A DNA stretch of 64,000 nucleotides from a bacterium (lineage in GTDB: Bacteria; Hydrothermota; DG-26; JAUXAN01): NCBI GenBank assembly GCA_030619885.1, contig JAUXAN010000005.1, positions 17,627-81,626 on the forward strand, read 5' to 3'. Under the pieces are notes generated by a model. It saw nothing but the letters and a program-made list of their open reading frames with translations, did not search any database and was not told where the DNA came from. Shown piece by piece: positions 1 through 8,603 of the stretch (positions within the stretch are counted from its first letter, which is position 1; each line of letters begins with the position of its first letter). The position numbers were made by a program, and so were the translations under genes.

Positions 1-1143
1 AAACAACTTTTTAAAAGATATAATATCCCTACACCCAACAGTGTCGTTGTTGGCGACTTCAGTGAACTGGATAAGGTGGTCTATCCGGTAGTCCTCAAAG
101 GACAGGTCTTTATTGGAAGAAGAGGAAAGGCGGGTGCTATTCAATTTGCCAATTCAAAAAAAGAAGCAGAGACCAAGATAAAGGAATTGCTCGGTCGTGT
201 CATACACGGTTATGAAGTGACAAAGGTTTTGGTCGAAGAAAAGGTCGAGATCGATAGAGAATTCTATCTGAGTGCAACCATAGACAGGACAAAACATAAA
301 CCGTTGCTGATTGTATCCTCTGAAGGTGGTATGGAAATAGAGGAGATTGCAAAAAAGCCAGATGCAATAATTAAACATTATTTGGAAATTGGAGAAAGGG
401 TTGAGCCATACCTGGGAAGGTCCATCGCCAGGAAGATGGAATTTAAAGGTGATGCGATGCTGAAAGTAGGTAATATTATAGTTGCACTCTATAATCTATT
501 TTTAGATTACGACTGTAAACTTGTAGAGATTAATCCACTCGTTCTCACCGCTGATGGAAAAATCATTGCACTGGATTCGAAGGTGGATTTAGATGAGGAT
601 GCGATGTATCGCCATAAAGAACTCATGCAGATGGGGATAGAGGCGAGGCATGAGATTGGAGAACTTACGAAACGGGAGAAGATTGCCAAAAAAGCGGGTA
701 TACCCTATGTTGACTTGGATGGTGATATAGGCGTATTCCCTGGGGGTGCAGGGTTTGGAATAGCTTCCATCGATTTGATAAAGCACTTCGGCGGAAATCC
801 TGCAAATTTCATGGATTCTGGTGGTGCTCCGACGCAGGAAAGATTGAGACTTATGATAGGATTGTTGATGGATAATCCAAAGGTTAAAGTCATATTTGGT
901 GCTCGATTCGGAGGTATCTCTCGCTGTGACGACTGGGCAAAAGCAGTGGTTCAATATGTATTAGAAAACAGACCACAAAAGCCTATGATAATGAGGATGG
1001 CTGGGAATATGGAGGAAGAGGGGAGAAAAATTTTCGAAGAGGCAATAAAAGAACATTCCGAACTATTTAAAAATATAAAAGTGTATAAATTCGATACACC
1101 GATTGAAGAGGTCATAAAAGAAGCAATAAAAGAGAGCATTTAG
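1..1143 (+). CDS. Succinyl-CoA/citryl-CoA synthetase beta-like subunit (5' truncated)
   Basis: Nucleotide-binding, CoA-ligating beta chain of the SucC / citryl-CoA synthetase large-subunit family. The frame is open from base 1 (KQLFKRYNIPTPN...), so the GTG start in the ORF track at 76 is internal and the true N-terminus lies left of the window. The ATP-grasp part and the C-terminal ligase domain (VFPGGAGFGIASIDLIKHFGG, NPANFMDSGG) are complete. It sits 46 bp before an alpha-subunit gene, which overlaps a citryl-CoA-lyase-type gene. That order suggests the pair may make citryl-CoA rather than succinyl-CoA, as known for the split ATP-citrate-lyase route of some reverse-TCA bacteria. Substrate cannot be read from the sequence. 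Confidence 0.88.
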   Translation, partial: KQLFKRYNIPTPNSVVVGDFSELDKVVYPVVLKGQVFIGRRGKAGAIQFANSKKEAETKIKELLGRVIHGYEVTKVLVEEKVEIDREFYLSATIDRTKHKPLLIVSSEGGMEIEEIAKKPDAIIKHYLEIGERVEPYLGRSIARKMEFKGDAMLKVGNIIVALYNLFLDYDCKLVEINPLVLTADGKIIALDSKVDLDEDAMYRHKELMQMGIEARHEIGELTKREKIAKKAGIPYVDLDGDIGVFPGGAGFGIASIDLIKHFGGNPANFMDSGGAPTQERLRLMIGLLMDNPKVKVIFGARFGGISRCDDWAKAVVQYVLENRPQKPMIMRMAGNMEEEGRKIFEEAIKEHSELFKNIKVYKFDTPIEEVIKEAIKESI

Positions 1144-1189
1144 TAGTTAGCATTTAGTATTTAGTTTCTAAGAGGATCTGGAGGGATTT

Positions 1190-2071
1190 ATGTCTATTAT
1201 AATTGACGAAAATGTCCAAGTCATCGTTCAGGGAATAACGGGCAGGAATGCGTCGCTCCATACGAAGTTTATGCTTGACTATGGAACAAAGGTCGTTGGT
1301 GGAGTAACACCTGGAAAGGGTGGTGAAAAGATACACGATCTCCCTGTGTATGATACGGTCGCAGAGTGCTTGAAAGAACACCCAGCCGCTGCGGTTTCAA
1401 GCGTATGGGTGCCTCCAAGGTTTGCTAAAGATGCGATTTTAGAAGCTATAGATGCGGGCATAAAGACGGTTGTTGTAATCACAGAGAGAATCCCTGTCCA
1501 CGATATGCTCTTTGTACGTAAAAGAGCGAAAGAAAAAGATGCGCTCGTAATAGGTGGAAACACACCTGGACTAATATCACCAGGGAAATCGCTTGTAGGC
1601 ATGCTGCCAAAAATAGCCTTTTCAGGCGGAAGGGTTGGAACAGTGGCAAGAAGCGGGGCGATAACCTATTACCTTGCCAACTCCCTCAATCTTGCAGGTA
1701 TGGGGGAATCTACATCTGTTGGCCTTGGCGGAGACCCTATACTCGGTGCCAATTTTGAGGATGTGCTGAGATTATTTGAGGAAGACCCAGAAACCGATGC
1801 GGTAGTTATGGCTGGTGAGATAGGAGGGGTATACGAAGAACTCGCTGCACCCTACATCAAGACTATAAAAAAACCTGTAGTCGCATTTATAGCAGGCAAA
1901 GCAGCACCAAAGGGGAAAAGACTTGGTCATGCAGGTGCAATAATTGAGGGGAATATGGGGACTGCGGAGAGTAAGGTAGAAGCATTAAAAGAAAATGGTG
2001 CAATCATCGCAGAGACTTTGAGCGAGATACCAGAACTGGTGAAGGAGGCATTATGTGGAAAACAGCAATAA
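1190..2071 (+). CDS. Succinyl-CoA/citryl-CoA synthetase alpha-like subunit
   Basis: The 293-aa SucD-type alpha chain carries a CoA-binding Rossmann domain (GVTPGKGG) and the phospho-histidine ligase domain, with the catalytic His in [10 protein letters not shown] near residue 246. Length is normal for SucD. A GGAGGG ribosome site lies a few bases before the ATG. The SucD signature around residue 125 is [11 protein letters not shown], slightly different from the usual GPNCPG, which fits a divergent subfamily such as citryl-CoA synthetase small subunit. It forms a heteromer with the preceding beta chain and overlaps the next gene by 19 bp, so the three are almost certainly one operon. Confidence 0.9.
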   Translation: MSIIIDENVQVIVQGITGRNASLHTKFMLDYGTKVVGGVTPGKGGEKIHDLPVYDTVAECLKEHPAAAVSSVWVPPRFAKDAILEAIDAGIKTVVVITERIPVHDMLFVRKRAKEKDALVIGGNTPGLISPGKSLVGMLPKIAFSGGRVGTVARSGAITYYLANSLNLAGMGESTSVGLGGDPILGANFEDVLRLFEEDPETDAVVMAGEIGGVYEELAAPYIKTIKKPVVAFIAGKAAPKGKRLGHAGAIIEGNMGTAESKVEALKENGAIIAETLSEIPELVKEALCGKQQ

Positions 2072-2820
2072 CAAAAGTAGAACCAAACCATATTGTAACA
2101 AGAGGGTATAGACAGGAAGATTTAATCGGGACTATCCCTTTCTCTTCCGTTGTATTTCTTCTATGGAAAGGAAGGATGCCAAACGAATCTGAGAATAAGA
2201 TGATAGACGCAATTTTAACTTCCTCTATTGACCACGGTGCTACACCCCCTACCTGTGTTGCATCACGGACGGTTGCTTCAGCAGGTGTGCCCCTTCCTAC
2301 AGCAGTGGCAGCAGGAATACTCGCAGTCGGTGATGTGCATGGAGGCGCGATTGAGAACTGTGCAAAGATTTTGCAGAGATGGGTAAAGAAAACAAAAGAA
2401 GAGGGAAAAACCATTGAAGAAATGGCATCTATGTTATTTTCTGAATTGAATAGAAAAAAAGAGAGGATGCCTGGAATTGGGCATCGTTTGCATACCAAAG
2501 ACCCAAGAACAAAAAGACTCTTCGATTTAGCAGATGAACTCAAAATTGCAGGGGAACATATCAAATTTATGAAAGCACTCGAGTCTGAATTCAATAAAGG
2601 AAGAAAGAAACCACTGCCTGTAAATGTGGATGGGGCAATCGCTGCGGTAATCTCTGATATGGGTTTCGATTATCGTCTTGGCAAGGCATTCTTTCTGTTA
2701 GGAAGGACAGCAGGACTCGTTGCCCATGTATATGAAGAACAGACGAGGGAAAAACCGATGAGAAAACTGGGTGAAATCGAAACAGAATACGACGGACCAT
2801 GGGAAAGAAACTTGACATAA
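2053..2820 (+). CDS. Citryl-CoA lyase-like (citrate synthase superfamily, short form)
   Basis: The 255-aa protein matches the citrate-synthase-like lyase domain found at the C-terminus of ATP-citrate lyase and as free citryl-CoA lyase; true citrate synthases are about 400 aa. The expected catalytic residues are visible: His in GDVHGGAI (~residue 97), His in GIGHRLHTKDPRT (~138) and Asp in NVDGAIAAVISD (~196). The reaction would be citryl-CoA to acetyl-CoA plus oxaloacetate. The start is the ATG behind GAAGGAGG inside the end of the alpha-subunit gene. The context makes a two-step citrate cleavage route (reductive TCA cycle) plausible. A 2-methylcitrate-type or other CoA lyase remains possible. 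Confidence 0.8.
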   Translation: MWKTAITKVEPNHIVTRGYRQEDLIGTIPFSSVVFLLWKGRMPNESENKMIDAILTSSIDHGATPPTCVASRTVASAGVPLPTAVAAGILAVGDVHGGAIENCAKILQRWVKKTKEEGKTIEEMASMLFSELNRKKERMPGIGHRLHTKDPRTKRLFDLADELKIAGEHIKFMKALESEFNKGRKKPLPVNVDGAIAAVISDMGFDYRLGKAFFLLGRTAGLVAHVYEEQTREKPMRKLGEIETEYDGPWERNLT

Positions 2821-2884
2821 TCACATTTTTATATAAAACTGTATACCGGTATCTACAAAAAGTTAAATCAATTAACGGCGAAAG

Positions 2885-3964
2885 ATGAAATCTGTGGCTA
2901 TACTCGTATCAAACGAAAAGAGACTCAAATTGAAATATAAAAAAGAGGCGGATGCTATATTGAAAAAACTTGAAAAGTATAAGACCTTCTTAACTGATGA
3001 AGCCATCGAGACCAGGATACTTCTCACTAAAAAGATAGAACCCTCTGATATTAGAGAGGAATTCTCCTCTTTTGAGAAAAAATATCTGAACAGAAAGGAA
3101 GTTTATTTCCTCATCATTGGAGGAGACGATATTGTTCCATTTTTTAAACTGGATAATCCAACCGATGATGAAGACGATTTCATCTACTCGGATAGTCCTT
3201 ATGCATCGAGGGATGAAGAATACTCCATTCCTGAAAGGATAGTCGGAAGGCTTCCTGACATCAATGACTCGGAAGGTAGTGACTCGAAATTTTTCTTATC
3301 CGTTCTGGATAATTTCATATTTAAACACAAACTTAAAAGGGATGGAAGTAAGAGTTTTGGATATACAGCGAGTGTATGGAAAAAGACATCGAAGGCTGTA
3401 TACAGGGTCATTAAAAATGGAGAAAAACTGATCATAACCCCACCGGTCACAAAAGACAATTTCGAAAAGGAATGGATTGCTAAAAAAAGATACCTCTACT
3501 TCAATTTGCATGGCTCTAAAGAGACAAACTGCTGGTATGGTCAGCGGGGGTTCGGTGACCCGGAAGAATATCCATATTTCCCTGTTGCTTTCATCCCGGA
3601 ATTGGTCAAAGATGTTGGCTCTTCGGTTGTATTTTCAGAGGCATGTTATGGAGGATACATCTTTGGTAAGACGGATTCTACAGCAATCTCACTAAAATTC
3701 CTGACAGAAAATTCAGACCTGTTTATTGGTTCTTCCGCTATCGCTTACGGTCCCATTGAACCACCATCAACAGAAGCAGACCTGTTGTGCAAATATTTTT
3801 TCCAGTATGTGAACAAAGGTCTTACTTACGGCAGTGCTTTTTTAAATGCGAAAATAGATTTTGCTAAAAAGATGATTAGAACACAGGGTTTTCTCGATGA
3901 AGATGACATAAAGACGCTCATAGAGTTCAACTTCTTCGGTGACCCAACTCTCAGAATTGTATGA
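2885..3964 (+). CDS. Gingipain-like (family C25, clan CD) cysteine peptidase domain protein
   Basis: The 359-aa protein has the caspase-fold signature of C25 peptidases: a hydrophobic strand ending in GGDDIVPF (~residue 80), a catalytic-type His in FNLHGS (~209), a Cys in FSEACYGGYI (~258), and the C25-typical ending FFGDPTLRI. There is no signal peptide, pro-domain or sorting domain, unlike secreted gingipains, so it looks cytoplasmic or exported by an unknown route. It is followed 37 bp later by a small gene and then coaX. Substrate is unknown; it could be a regulatory or self-processing protease. Confidence 0.72.
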   Translation: MKSVAILVSNEKRLKLKYKKEADAILKKLEKYKTFLTDEAIETRILLTKKIEPSDIREEFSSFEKKYLNRKEVYFLIIGGDDIVPFFKLDNPTDDEDDFIYSDSPYASRDEEYSIPERIVGRLPDINDSEGSDSKFFLSVLDNFIFKHKLKRDGSKSFGYTASVWKKTSKAVYRVIKNGEKLIITPPVTKDNFEKEWIAKKRYLYFNLHGSKETNCWYGQRGFGDPEEYPYFPVAFIPELVKDVGSSVVFSEACYGGYIFGKTDSTAISLKFLTENSDLFIGSSAIAYGPIEPPSTEADLLCKYFFQYVNKGLTYGSAFLNAKIDFAKKMIRTQGFLDEDDIKTLIEFNFFGDPTLRIV

Positions 3965-4001
3965 AGTTATACGACCCGTCCGTATGGATATGGGAGGTTA
4001 T

Positions 4002-4289
4002 ATGGAACTATCAAAAAAAATAGTTGAGAATGTGAAAAAGGAGATTATAAAAAAATTTCCTGAAATGGCTCAAGTTGAGCCGACCTGTGTGAGTAAAACA
4101 AAAAAAGTATCACCAGAGTTATTGAGTAAATTAAAGGTATCATTTCCAAAGGCTGTAGTGGGTGAAGAGGTGTTTGTCTTGAGTTTCAGAAAAATGTTTT
4201 CTACCACTGATGGATTTAAGATTACGAAGATAGTAAAGGCAACTGTTGATAGACACGGAAAGTTGCTCAAAACTATAGTATCAAAATAG
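4002..4289 (+). CDS. Hypothetical 95-aa protein between C25-like peptidase and coaX
   Basis: No family is recognised. The ORF track begins at 3939 inside the previous gene; the ATG at 4002 has a good ribosome site (GGGAGGT, 5 bp spacing) and avoids that overlap, so it is preferred. The protein is small and basic, with an amphipathic N-terminal helix and a later beta-rich half (VVGEEVFVLSFRKMF, IVKATVDRHGKLLKTI). No signal peptide or membrane segment is seen. The gene ends 4 bp before coaX, so it is probably co-transcribed with the peptidase gene before it. It could be a substrate or partner of that peptidase; this is inferred from position only. Confidence 0.6.
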   Translation: MELSKKIVENVKKEIIKKFPEMAQVEPTCVSKTKKVSPELLSKLKVSFPKAVVGEEVFVLSFRKMFSTTDGFKITKIVKATVDRHGKLLKTIVSK

Positions 4290-4293
4290 GAAG

Positions 4294-5070
4294 ATGCTCT
4301 TGGCAATAGATATAGGTAATACCAGTACGCATCTTGGACTTTATAGAAATAAAAAACTGAAGGGAACGAGACGAGTTTCCACGAGGGAAAATTTGACTGT
4401 TGATGAGTATTGGTTTCTCCTCAAATCTATTCTACAGGACTTGAAAGTAGATAGGGATAAGATTTCTGCAATCGCACTCTCTTCTGTAGTTCCTTCACTT
4501 ACCCCGGTAATTGATGGTGTTTCAAAAAAATACTTTAACATCGAACCATTGATAGTAGACCACAATTTGAATTTAGGCATTAAAATTGATTATTACGACC
4601 CATCACAGGTGGGAGCGGATAGGATATGTAATGTTGTTGCTGCGTACACAGACTATGGCGGTCCAACGGTAGTTATAGATTTTGGGACTGCTACTACTTT
4701 CGACTTTATATCAGAGGATGGTTCTTATCCAGGAGGGATCATAGTTCCAGGTATCCTTATAAGCCTTACTGAACTCCAGCGAAGGGCAGCCCGACTGCCA
4801 AAAATAGAGGTGAGAAAACCGCTCGCTCTGATAGGCAGAAGTACGGAAGAATCTATGAGAGCAGGTGTCTACTATGGACTGATTGGTGAAGTGAATGAAA
4901 TAATCAAAAGGATGAAGGAGGAAATTGGAGACAATTTAAAAATCATCGTTACAGGCGGACTATTCGAGTTAATTATCGAGGATATTGAATTCGATGCGGT
5001 TGAGCCAGATTTGACATTGAAAGGTTTGAGAATCATATATGAGAGAAATAAGACTAAAAACCCGCTCTGA
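4294..5070 (+). CDS. coaX: Type III pantothenate kinase
   Basis: The 258-aa protein opens with the ASKHA phosphate loop AIDIGNTSTHLGLY, followed by VGADRICN (~residue 107) and the second phosphate motif VIDFGTATTFD (~127), all diagnostic of CoaX. It phosphorylates pantothenate in the first step of CoA synthesis and uses a monovalent cation in known members. Length is normal for the family. It starts 4 bp after the preceding small gene and overlaps tsaE by 32 bp, so it is in an operon. Confidence 0.95.
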   Translation: MLLAIDIGNTSTHLGLYRNKKLKGTRRVSTRENLTVDEYWFLLKSILQDLKVDRDKISAIALSSVVPSLTPVIDGVSKKYFNIEPLIVDHNLNLGIKIDYYDPSQVGADRICNVVAAYTDYGGPTVVIDFGTATTFDFISEDGSYPGGIIVPGILISLTELQRRAARLPKIEVRKPLALIGRSTEESMRAGVYYGLIGEVNEIIKRMKEEIGDNLKIIVTGGLFELIIEDIEFDAVEPDLTLKGLRIIYERNKTKNPL

Positions 5071-5497
5071 AACCCAGACGATAAAATTTGGTCAACTCTT
5101 GGCAGGACAACTTGTTGCAAAGGATGTGGTCGCTCTCTTCGGAGATTTGGGGAGTGGAAAGACCGTTCTCGTCAAAGGTATAGGAAAGGGGCTCGGGATT
5201 ACAGAGGAGATAACGAGCCCGAGTTTCACAATCATATCCGAGTATACAGGTAGGATTCCTCTATTTCATTTCGACCTCTACAGGATAGAGAATGTAGCCG
5301 AGTTCTTCGATTTGGATTATGAAAACTATTTCTTCGGAAATGGCGTGAGTGTAATAGAGTGGGCTGACAAGATAGAACCTTATCTACCAGATATGCGAAT
5401 TGACATAAAAATCAAAAGGGTCGATAGAAATAGGAGAGAGATACTATTGATTACACACAAAAGAAAGTTGGACCTGCAAATGCCATCTCTTGATTAA
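5039..5497 (+). CDS. tsaE: tRNA t6A37 biosynthesis ATPase TsaE
   Basis: The 152-aa P-loop protein has Walker A GDLGSGKT (~residue 36), the family motif TSPSFTIISEY, then HFDLYRIE and a Walker-B-like region ending VIEWADKIEPYLP. These define TsaE (YjeE), which works with TsaB and TsaD in threonylcarbamoylation of ANN-decoding tRNAs. Its start lies inside the end of coaX, suggesting translational coupling. No tsaB or tsaD is in the window. Confidence 0.93.
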   Translation: MREIRLKTRSETQTIKFGQLLAGQLVAKDVVALFGDLGSGKTVLVKGIGKGLGITEEITSPSFTIISEYTGRIPLFHFDLYRIENVAEFFDLDYENYFFGNGVSVIEWADKIEPYLPDMRIDIKIKRVDRNRREILLITHKRKLDLQMPSLD

Positions 5498-5514
5498 ACG
5501 AAAGTAAATTTAAT

Positions 5515-5560
5515 CCCGACGGATCCGTATGGAAAGGTTTGACCTTATCGTTGCTGATTC
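5515..5560. repeat. GGATCCGTATGGAAAGGTTTGACC dispersed repeat, copy 1
   Basis: The segment has close relatives at about 6941 and 41772, each reading (G)GATCCGTATGGAAA.GTTTGA followed by a short AT-rich run and a GTTA. Here the following GTTAGAG overlaps the stop codon of the 4-OT gene. The shared core GGATCCGTATGG recurs many more times in the window. It is probably a relic of a mobile palindromic or att-like element. Confidence 0.6.
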
Positions 5561-5565
5561 ACACG

Positions 5566-5766
5566 CTATCTGTTAGAGCTTTGCTTGTGCCGGTCGATGA
5601 TCAATTGCCCCTCTACACCGACATTCTCAGGAGCGTTTTCCCGAATGAGTACGGTGATGTGCTTGATTCCGTATATTTCAACTGCTACATCGGTGAGCTT
5701 TTTCACCAGCTGTCTCTTTCGTTCAATTTCCTTAATCGGCGGTCCTTCTACCATAATCGTTGGCAT
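5566..5766 (-). CDS. 4-oxalocrotonate tautomerase family protein
   Basis: The 66-aa protein begins M-P-T-I, giving the N-terminal Pro (after Met removal) that is the catalytic base of the tautomerase superfamily. It continues with the family pattern EGPP...RKRQLVKKLTDVAVEIYG and IRENAPENVGVEG, and has the expected subunit size (4-OT monomers are about 62 aa). An AAAGGAGGTG ribosome site precedes the ATG. The true substrate of such stand-alone members is usually unknown. It is a single gene on the minus strand between tsaE and guaA; its stop codon lies in a repeat that resembles a degraded recombination site. Confidence 0.9.
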   Translation of the reverse strand: MPTIMVEGPPIKEIERKRQLVKKLTDVAVEIYGIKHITVLIRENAPENVGVEGQLIIDRHKQSSNR

Positions 5767-5860
5767 TGCAATTCACCTCCTTTCTTCATTTTTATAAGAC
5801 ATAGGCTTAAACTAGAAGATAATTAGTTTGAAGATAAATCCATGAAACGAAAACTTTTAA

Positions 5861-6826
5861 CTAAATAGGTTCAATAGTTGATGGCGGTTTTTTCGTTATG
5901 TTGTAAGTAACACTTACAACACCTGCAACTTCTATAGTTATCCTTTTTGCCAATTTGTCTAAAATATCATACGCAAGTCTCGTTGGTGAACCTATTTTTG
6001 CATCCTTGCTTTCCCAACACCGTATCTCTATCTGCAACCCATAATCTCTTTTTCCTTCTCTTATTCCGGTGACTTTATCTTCATGCAAAATCGCTAAATA
6101 CTGAAATGCATCGGTATTACATAATTCTTCTTCTACAATTTTTGTAGCTTTTTTTACTGTTTCTACTCTTTCTGGCGTGACTTCTCCTATTATCCTCGCC
6201 GCTAAGGCAGGACCAGGAAAGGGTGGCCTCTTATATATTTCCTCTGATAATCCCAGAGCTTTTGCCACTTTTCTTATTCCTGATTTTCTAAGTTGGATTA
6301 AAGGCTCTATGACTTTGTATCCATAGCTCTCTTCTGTATCTATCCCAAGCTGCGCTAAGATATTGTGCTGTCTTTTAATTCCTGCAACAGTTTCCTCTAC
6401 ATCAGTATAATTTGTACCTTGTAAAAGATATTTCGCACCACTTTCTTTTACCAACTTACCAAAAACATCTCTGTAAAATACTCGGGTAATAGCTTCCCTT
6501 TTTTCTTCAGGATCTGTTAAACCCTTCAGGGCACTAAAGAACTGTTTTTTAGCATCAACTATTTCTACAGATACACCTAATTTTTCAAATAATGAAACAA
6601 CCCTTTGTGGTTCACCCTCTCTCATTAAGCCATTTTCAATGAAATATGTTTTAAGTCCATCACCTAAAGCCCTGTGTCCCAACATAGTAACAGTCGAGGA
6701 GTCAACACCGCCAGACAGGGCATTGATAGCCAACTCACTCCCAACAGTGGAAGAAATCTCTTCTACTTTTTGTTTTATAAATTCTTCAGGATTTAATTCT
6801 TCTATTTTTATTTCGTTAATTTCCAT
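5861..6826 (-). CDS. guaA: GMP synthase ATP-pyrophosphatase/GMP-binding subunit (no glutaminase domain)
   Basis: The 321-aa protein has the PP-loop NALSGGVDSSTV near residue 38, GTNYTDVEE, the GMPS signature RPPFPGPALAARI, and the C-terminal dimerisation/GMP-binding domain ending PPSTIEPI. It amidates XMP to GMP. The class-I glutamine amidotransferase domain normally N-terminal in bacterial GuaA is absent, so this is the split form (subunit B) typical of archaea and some bacteria. No GuaA-type glutaminase is next to it; it must be encoded elsewhere or ammonia is used. An AAAGGAGGG ribosome site lies before the ATG. Confidence 0.93.
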   Translation of the reverse strand: MEINEIKIEELNPEEFIKQKVEEISSTVGSELAINALSGGVDSSTVTMLGHRALGDGLKTYFIENGLMREGEPQRVVSLFEKLGVSVEIVDAKKQFFSALKGLTDPEEKREAITRVFYRDVFGKLVKESGAKYLLQGTNYTDVEETVAGIKRQHNILAQLGIDTEESYGYKVIEPLIQLRKSGIRKVAKALGLSEEIYKRPPFPGPALAARIIGEVTPERVETVKKATKIVEEELCNTDAFQYLAILHEDKVTGIREGKRDYGLQIEIRCWESKDAKIGSPTRLAYDILDKLAKRITIEVAGVVSVTYNITKKPPSTIEPI

Positions 6827-7255
6827 TTTATTCCCTCCTTTTTAAGAGATAACTAACATAATTTCCCTATCGTGTCAATATATTTTGGGTTTTTTTTTTG
6901 AAGTGGGTATGTGAGCTATACTTAAATTGCAGATTCCCGTATGGAAAGGTTTGACCTCATCGTTCACTCCGTGGTCTCTGCGGTTAGTTTTTTCTTGACA
7001 ATGGTTTTATTTTTTTCAAAATAGAATCTGCGGCATAAAAATATGGACGCAGATGAACGCAGATTTTGAGGATTTTAAATATAAAAATATAACCGATAGA
7101 TAAGGAAATTGAAAGGTTATGAAGATTGAAAGATTTGAAGATTTGGAATCACTTACTCGATTTATAAAATATCTCGAATCTTATAATCATGGATTCTCAT
7201 CAATCTGTGGTAATCTGTGGAAATCAGCGTCCTATTAAAATGTTTTTGAATAAAG
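6827..7255. other. Intergenic region with dispersed repeats
   Basis: No gene is seen. It holds a second copy of the CCGTATGGAAAGGTTTGACC repeat (about 6943), a CTCCGTGGTCTCTGCGG phrase, a TTGACA box near 6990 with no convincing -10 partner, and phrases such as ACGCAGATGAACGCAGATT and ATCTGTGGTAATCTGTGGA. Similar phrases recur at 19.6 kb and 52.5 kb. Confidence 0.6.
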
Positions 7256-8548
7256 ATGAAAAGGATATTGTTTTTTATTTTACTCCTCGCACCATCCGTG
7301 TTGTTTTCTGGGTGGATGGTGCAGTCGAGCGGGGTTAGCAACCATTTGAACGGCATCTTCTTTTATGATGCGAATAACGGATATGTTTGCGGTAATAATG
7401 GGATAATACTCCGCACAACAAATGGCGGTGCACACTGGGATACTGTCCATACCGGCATATATGACCCACACCTCAACGACATCTTTTTTGCAACTGTCAA
7501 TGAGGGTTGGGCAGTGGGAAACAGTGGGAAAATCCTTCACTCGACGGATGGAGGTCAAATTTGGAAAGACCAGGACAGCGGTGGAAGTTTCTGGATAACT
7601 TCTGCTTGGTTTGTCGATGAGGATGTTGGCAGGTGTGTAACAAAAGGTGGACGATACATACATACATCTAATGGCGGTTCGAACTGGATTACTGACGTTG
7701 TGACCGGTAACGATCTTTATGGTGTCTATTTCTACGATGCGAATAAGGGATGGATTTGTGGGACTTCGGGGTATATTGGCAAAACTACGAATGGGGGTTC
7801 GAGCTGGACTGATCAACGTCTAACCCCACAAACACTCCATTCCCTTTCTTTCACCGATGCGGCACATGGGTGGACCTGCGGAACATTTGGAACGATTTTT
7901 CATACCACTGATGGTGATACATGGATTTCCCAGACCAGTAATGTTTCCAATGATTTATACGGGATCGCATTCGTTGATACTAATAATGGCTGGGCAGTTG
8001 GAAGCTTCGGTAAGATAATACATACAACCGACGGCGGTGCAAACTGGTTTTCAGATACAAGCGGTGTGGAAGTTCACCTCAACGATGTATGTTTTGTAGA
8101 TGCTAATAATGGATGGGCATGCGGCAATGGGGGAACTATTTTACGCTACACCTCTGTGGGTATAGAAGAAACAGAGAGTTTAAAGTTTAAAGTTGAAAGT
8201 TTAAAATTATATCCCTGCTACCCGAATCCATTTCATTCGTTCACCGTTATTCGTTATTCGTTATTCGATAATCGCACACCGATAACCGACGATCAGTCCA
8301 ACGGATCCTGTGGACACGCAGTGCTCAAGATTTTTGATATATCTGGACGCCTTGTTCGTACATTACCGATAACCAAAAACCGACAACCGATTACCGAAGT
8401 TATATGGGATGGGAAAGACAGCGATGGAAAATCTCTGCCATCAGGTATCTATTTCCATACGATACACACTGATGCACAGTTGTCTGCCATACGACCCGTA
8501 GGAGCGAATAATTTTCAAATGAGAGGGAAAGTGGTCTTGCTTCGCTGA
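7256..8548 (+). CDS. Secreted YCF48/BNR-like beta-propeller protein with C-terminal sorting domain
   Basis: The 430-aa protein opens with a signal peptide (MKRILFFILLLAPSVLFSG). Residues ~25-300 are about seven repeats of the YCF48/BNR type (NDIFF...GWAVG..G.ILHSTDGG..W), forming a propeller. Residues ~320-430 are a FlgD-like sorting domain (YPNPF, LKIFDISGRLVRTL, DSDGKSLPSGIYF). Two tracts inside that domain are simple-sequence DNA: SLKFKVESLK before the YPNPF motif, and a run of ATTCGTT/ACCGATAACC units. It is presumably exported and displayed on the cell surface; function is unknown. Confidence 0.85.
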   Translation: MKRILFFILLLAPSVLFSGWMVQSSGVSNHLNGIFFYDANNGYVCGNNGIILRTTNGGAHWDTVHTGIYDPHLNDIFFATVNEGWAVGNSGKILHSTDGGQIWKDQDSGGSFWITSAWFVDEDVGRCVTKGGRYIHTSNGGSNWITDVVTGNDLYGVYFYDANKGWICGTSGYIGKTTNGGSSWTDQRLTPQTLHSLSFTDAAHGWTCGTFGTIFHTTDGDTWISQTSNVSNDLYGIAFVDTNNGWAVGSFGKIIHTTDGGANWFSDTSGVEVHLNDVCFVDANNGWACGNGGTILRYTSVGIEETESLKFKVESLKLYPCYPNPFHSFTVIRYSLFDNRTPITDDQSNGSCGHAVLKIFDISGRLVRTLPITKNRQPITEVIWDGKDSDGKSLPSGIYFHTIHTDAQLSAIRPVGANNFQMRGKVVLLR

Positions 8549-8603
8549 TATCATAATCCACTCTAAAGAGTGGACTCCCTTCAAAAACGATTCAGGTGTA
8601 AAT

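Noticed and set aside
2813-2845. Promoter in front of the C25-like peptidase gene
   Set aside because: TTGACA is present but overlaps the stop of the preceding gene and no -10 box lies at 16-18 bp.
3939-4001. Upstream extension of the 95-aa ORF
   Set aside because: It overlaps the end of the peptidase gene and has no ribosome site, whereas ATG 4002 has a strong one.
5539-5826. 95-aa plus-strand ORF
   Set aside because: It is antisense to the 4-OT gene, which has a full family match and ribosome site.
8555-8573. Rho-independent terminator after the gene at 7256
   Set aside because: The CCACTCT/AGAGTGG hairpin has no following T-run, so it is not called a terminator.
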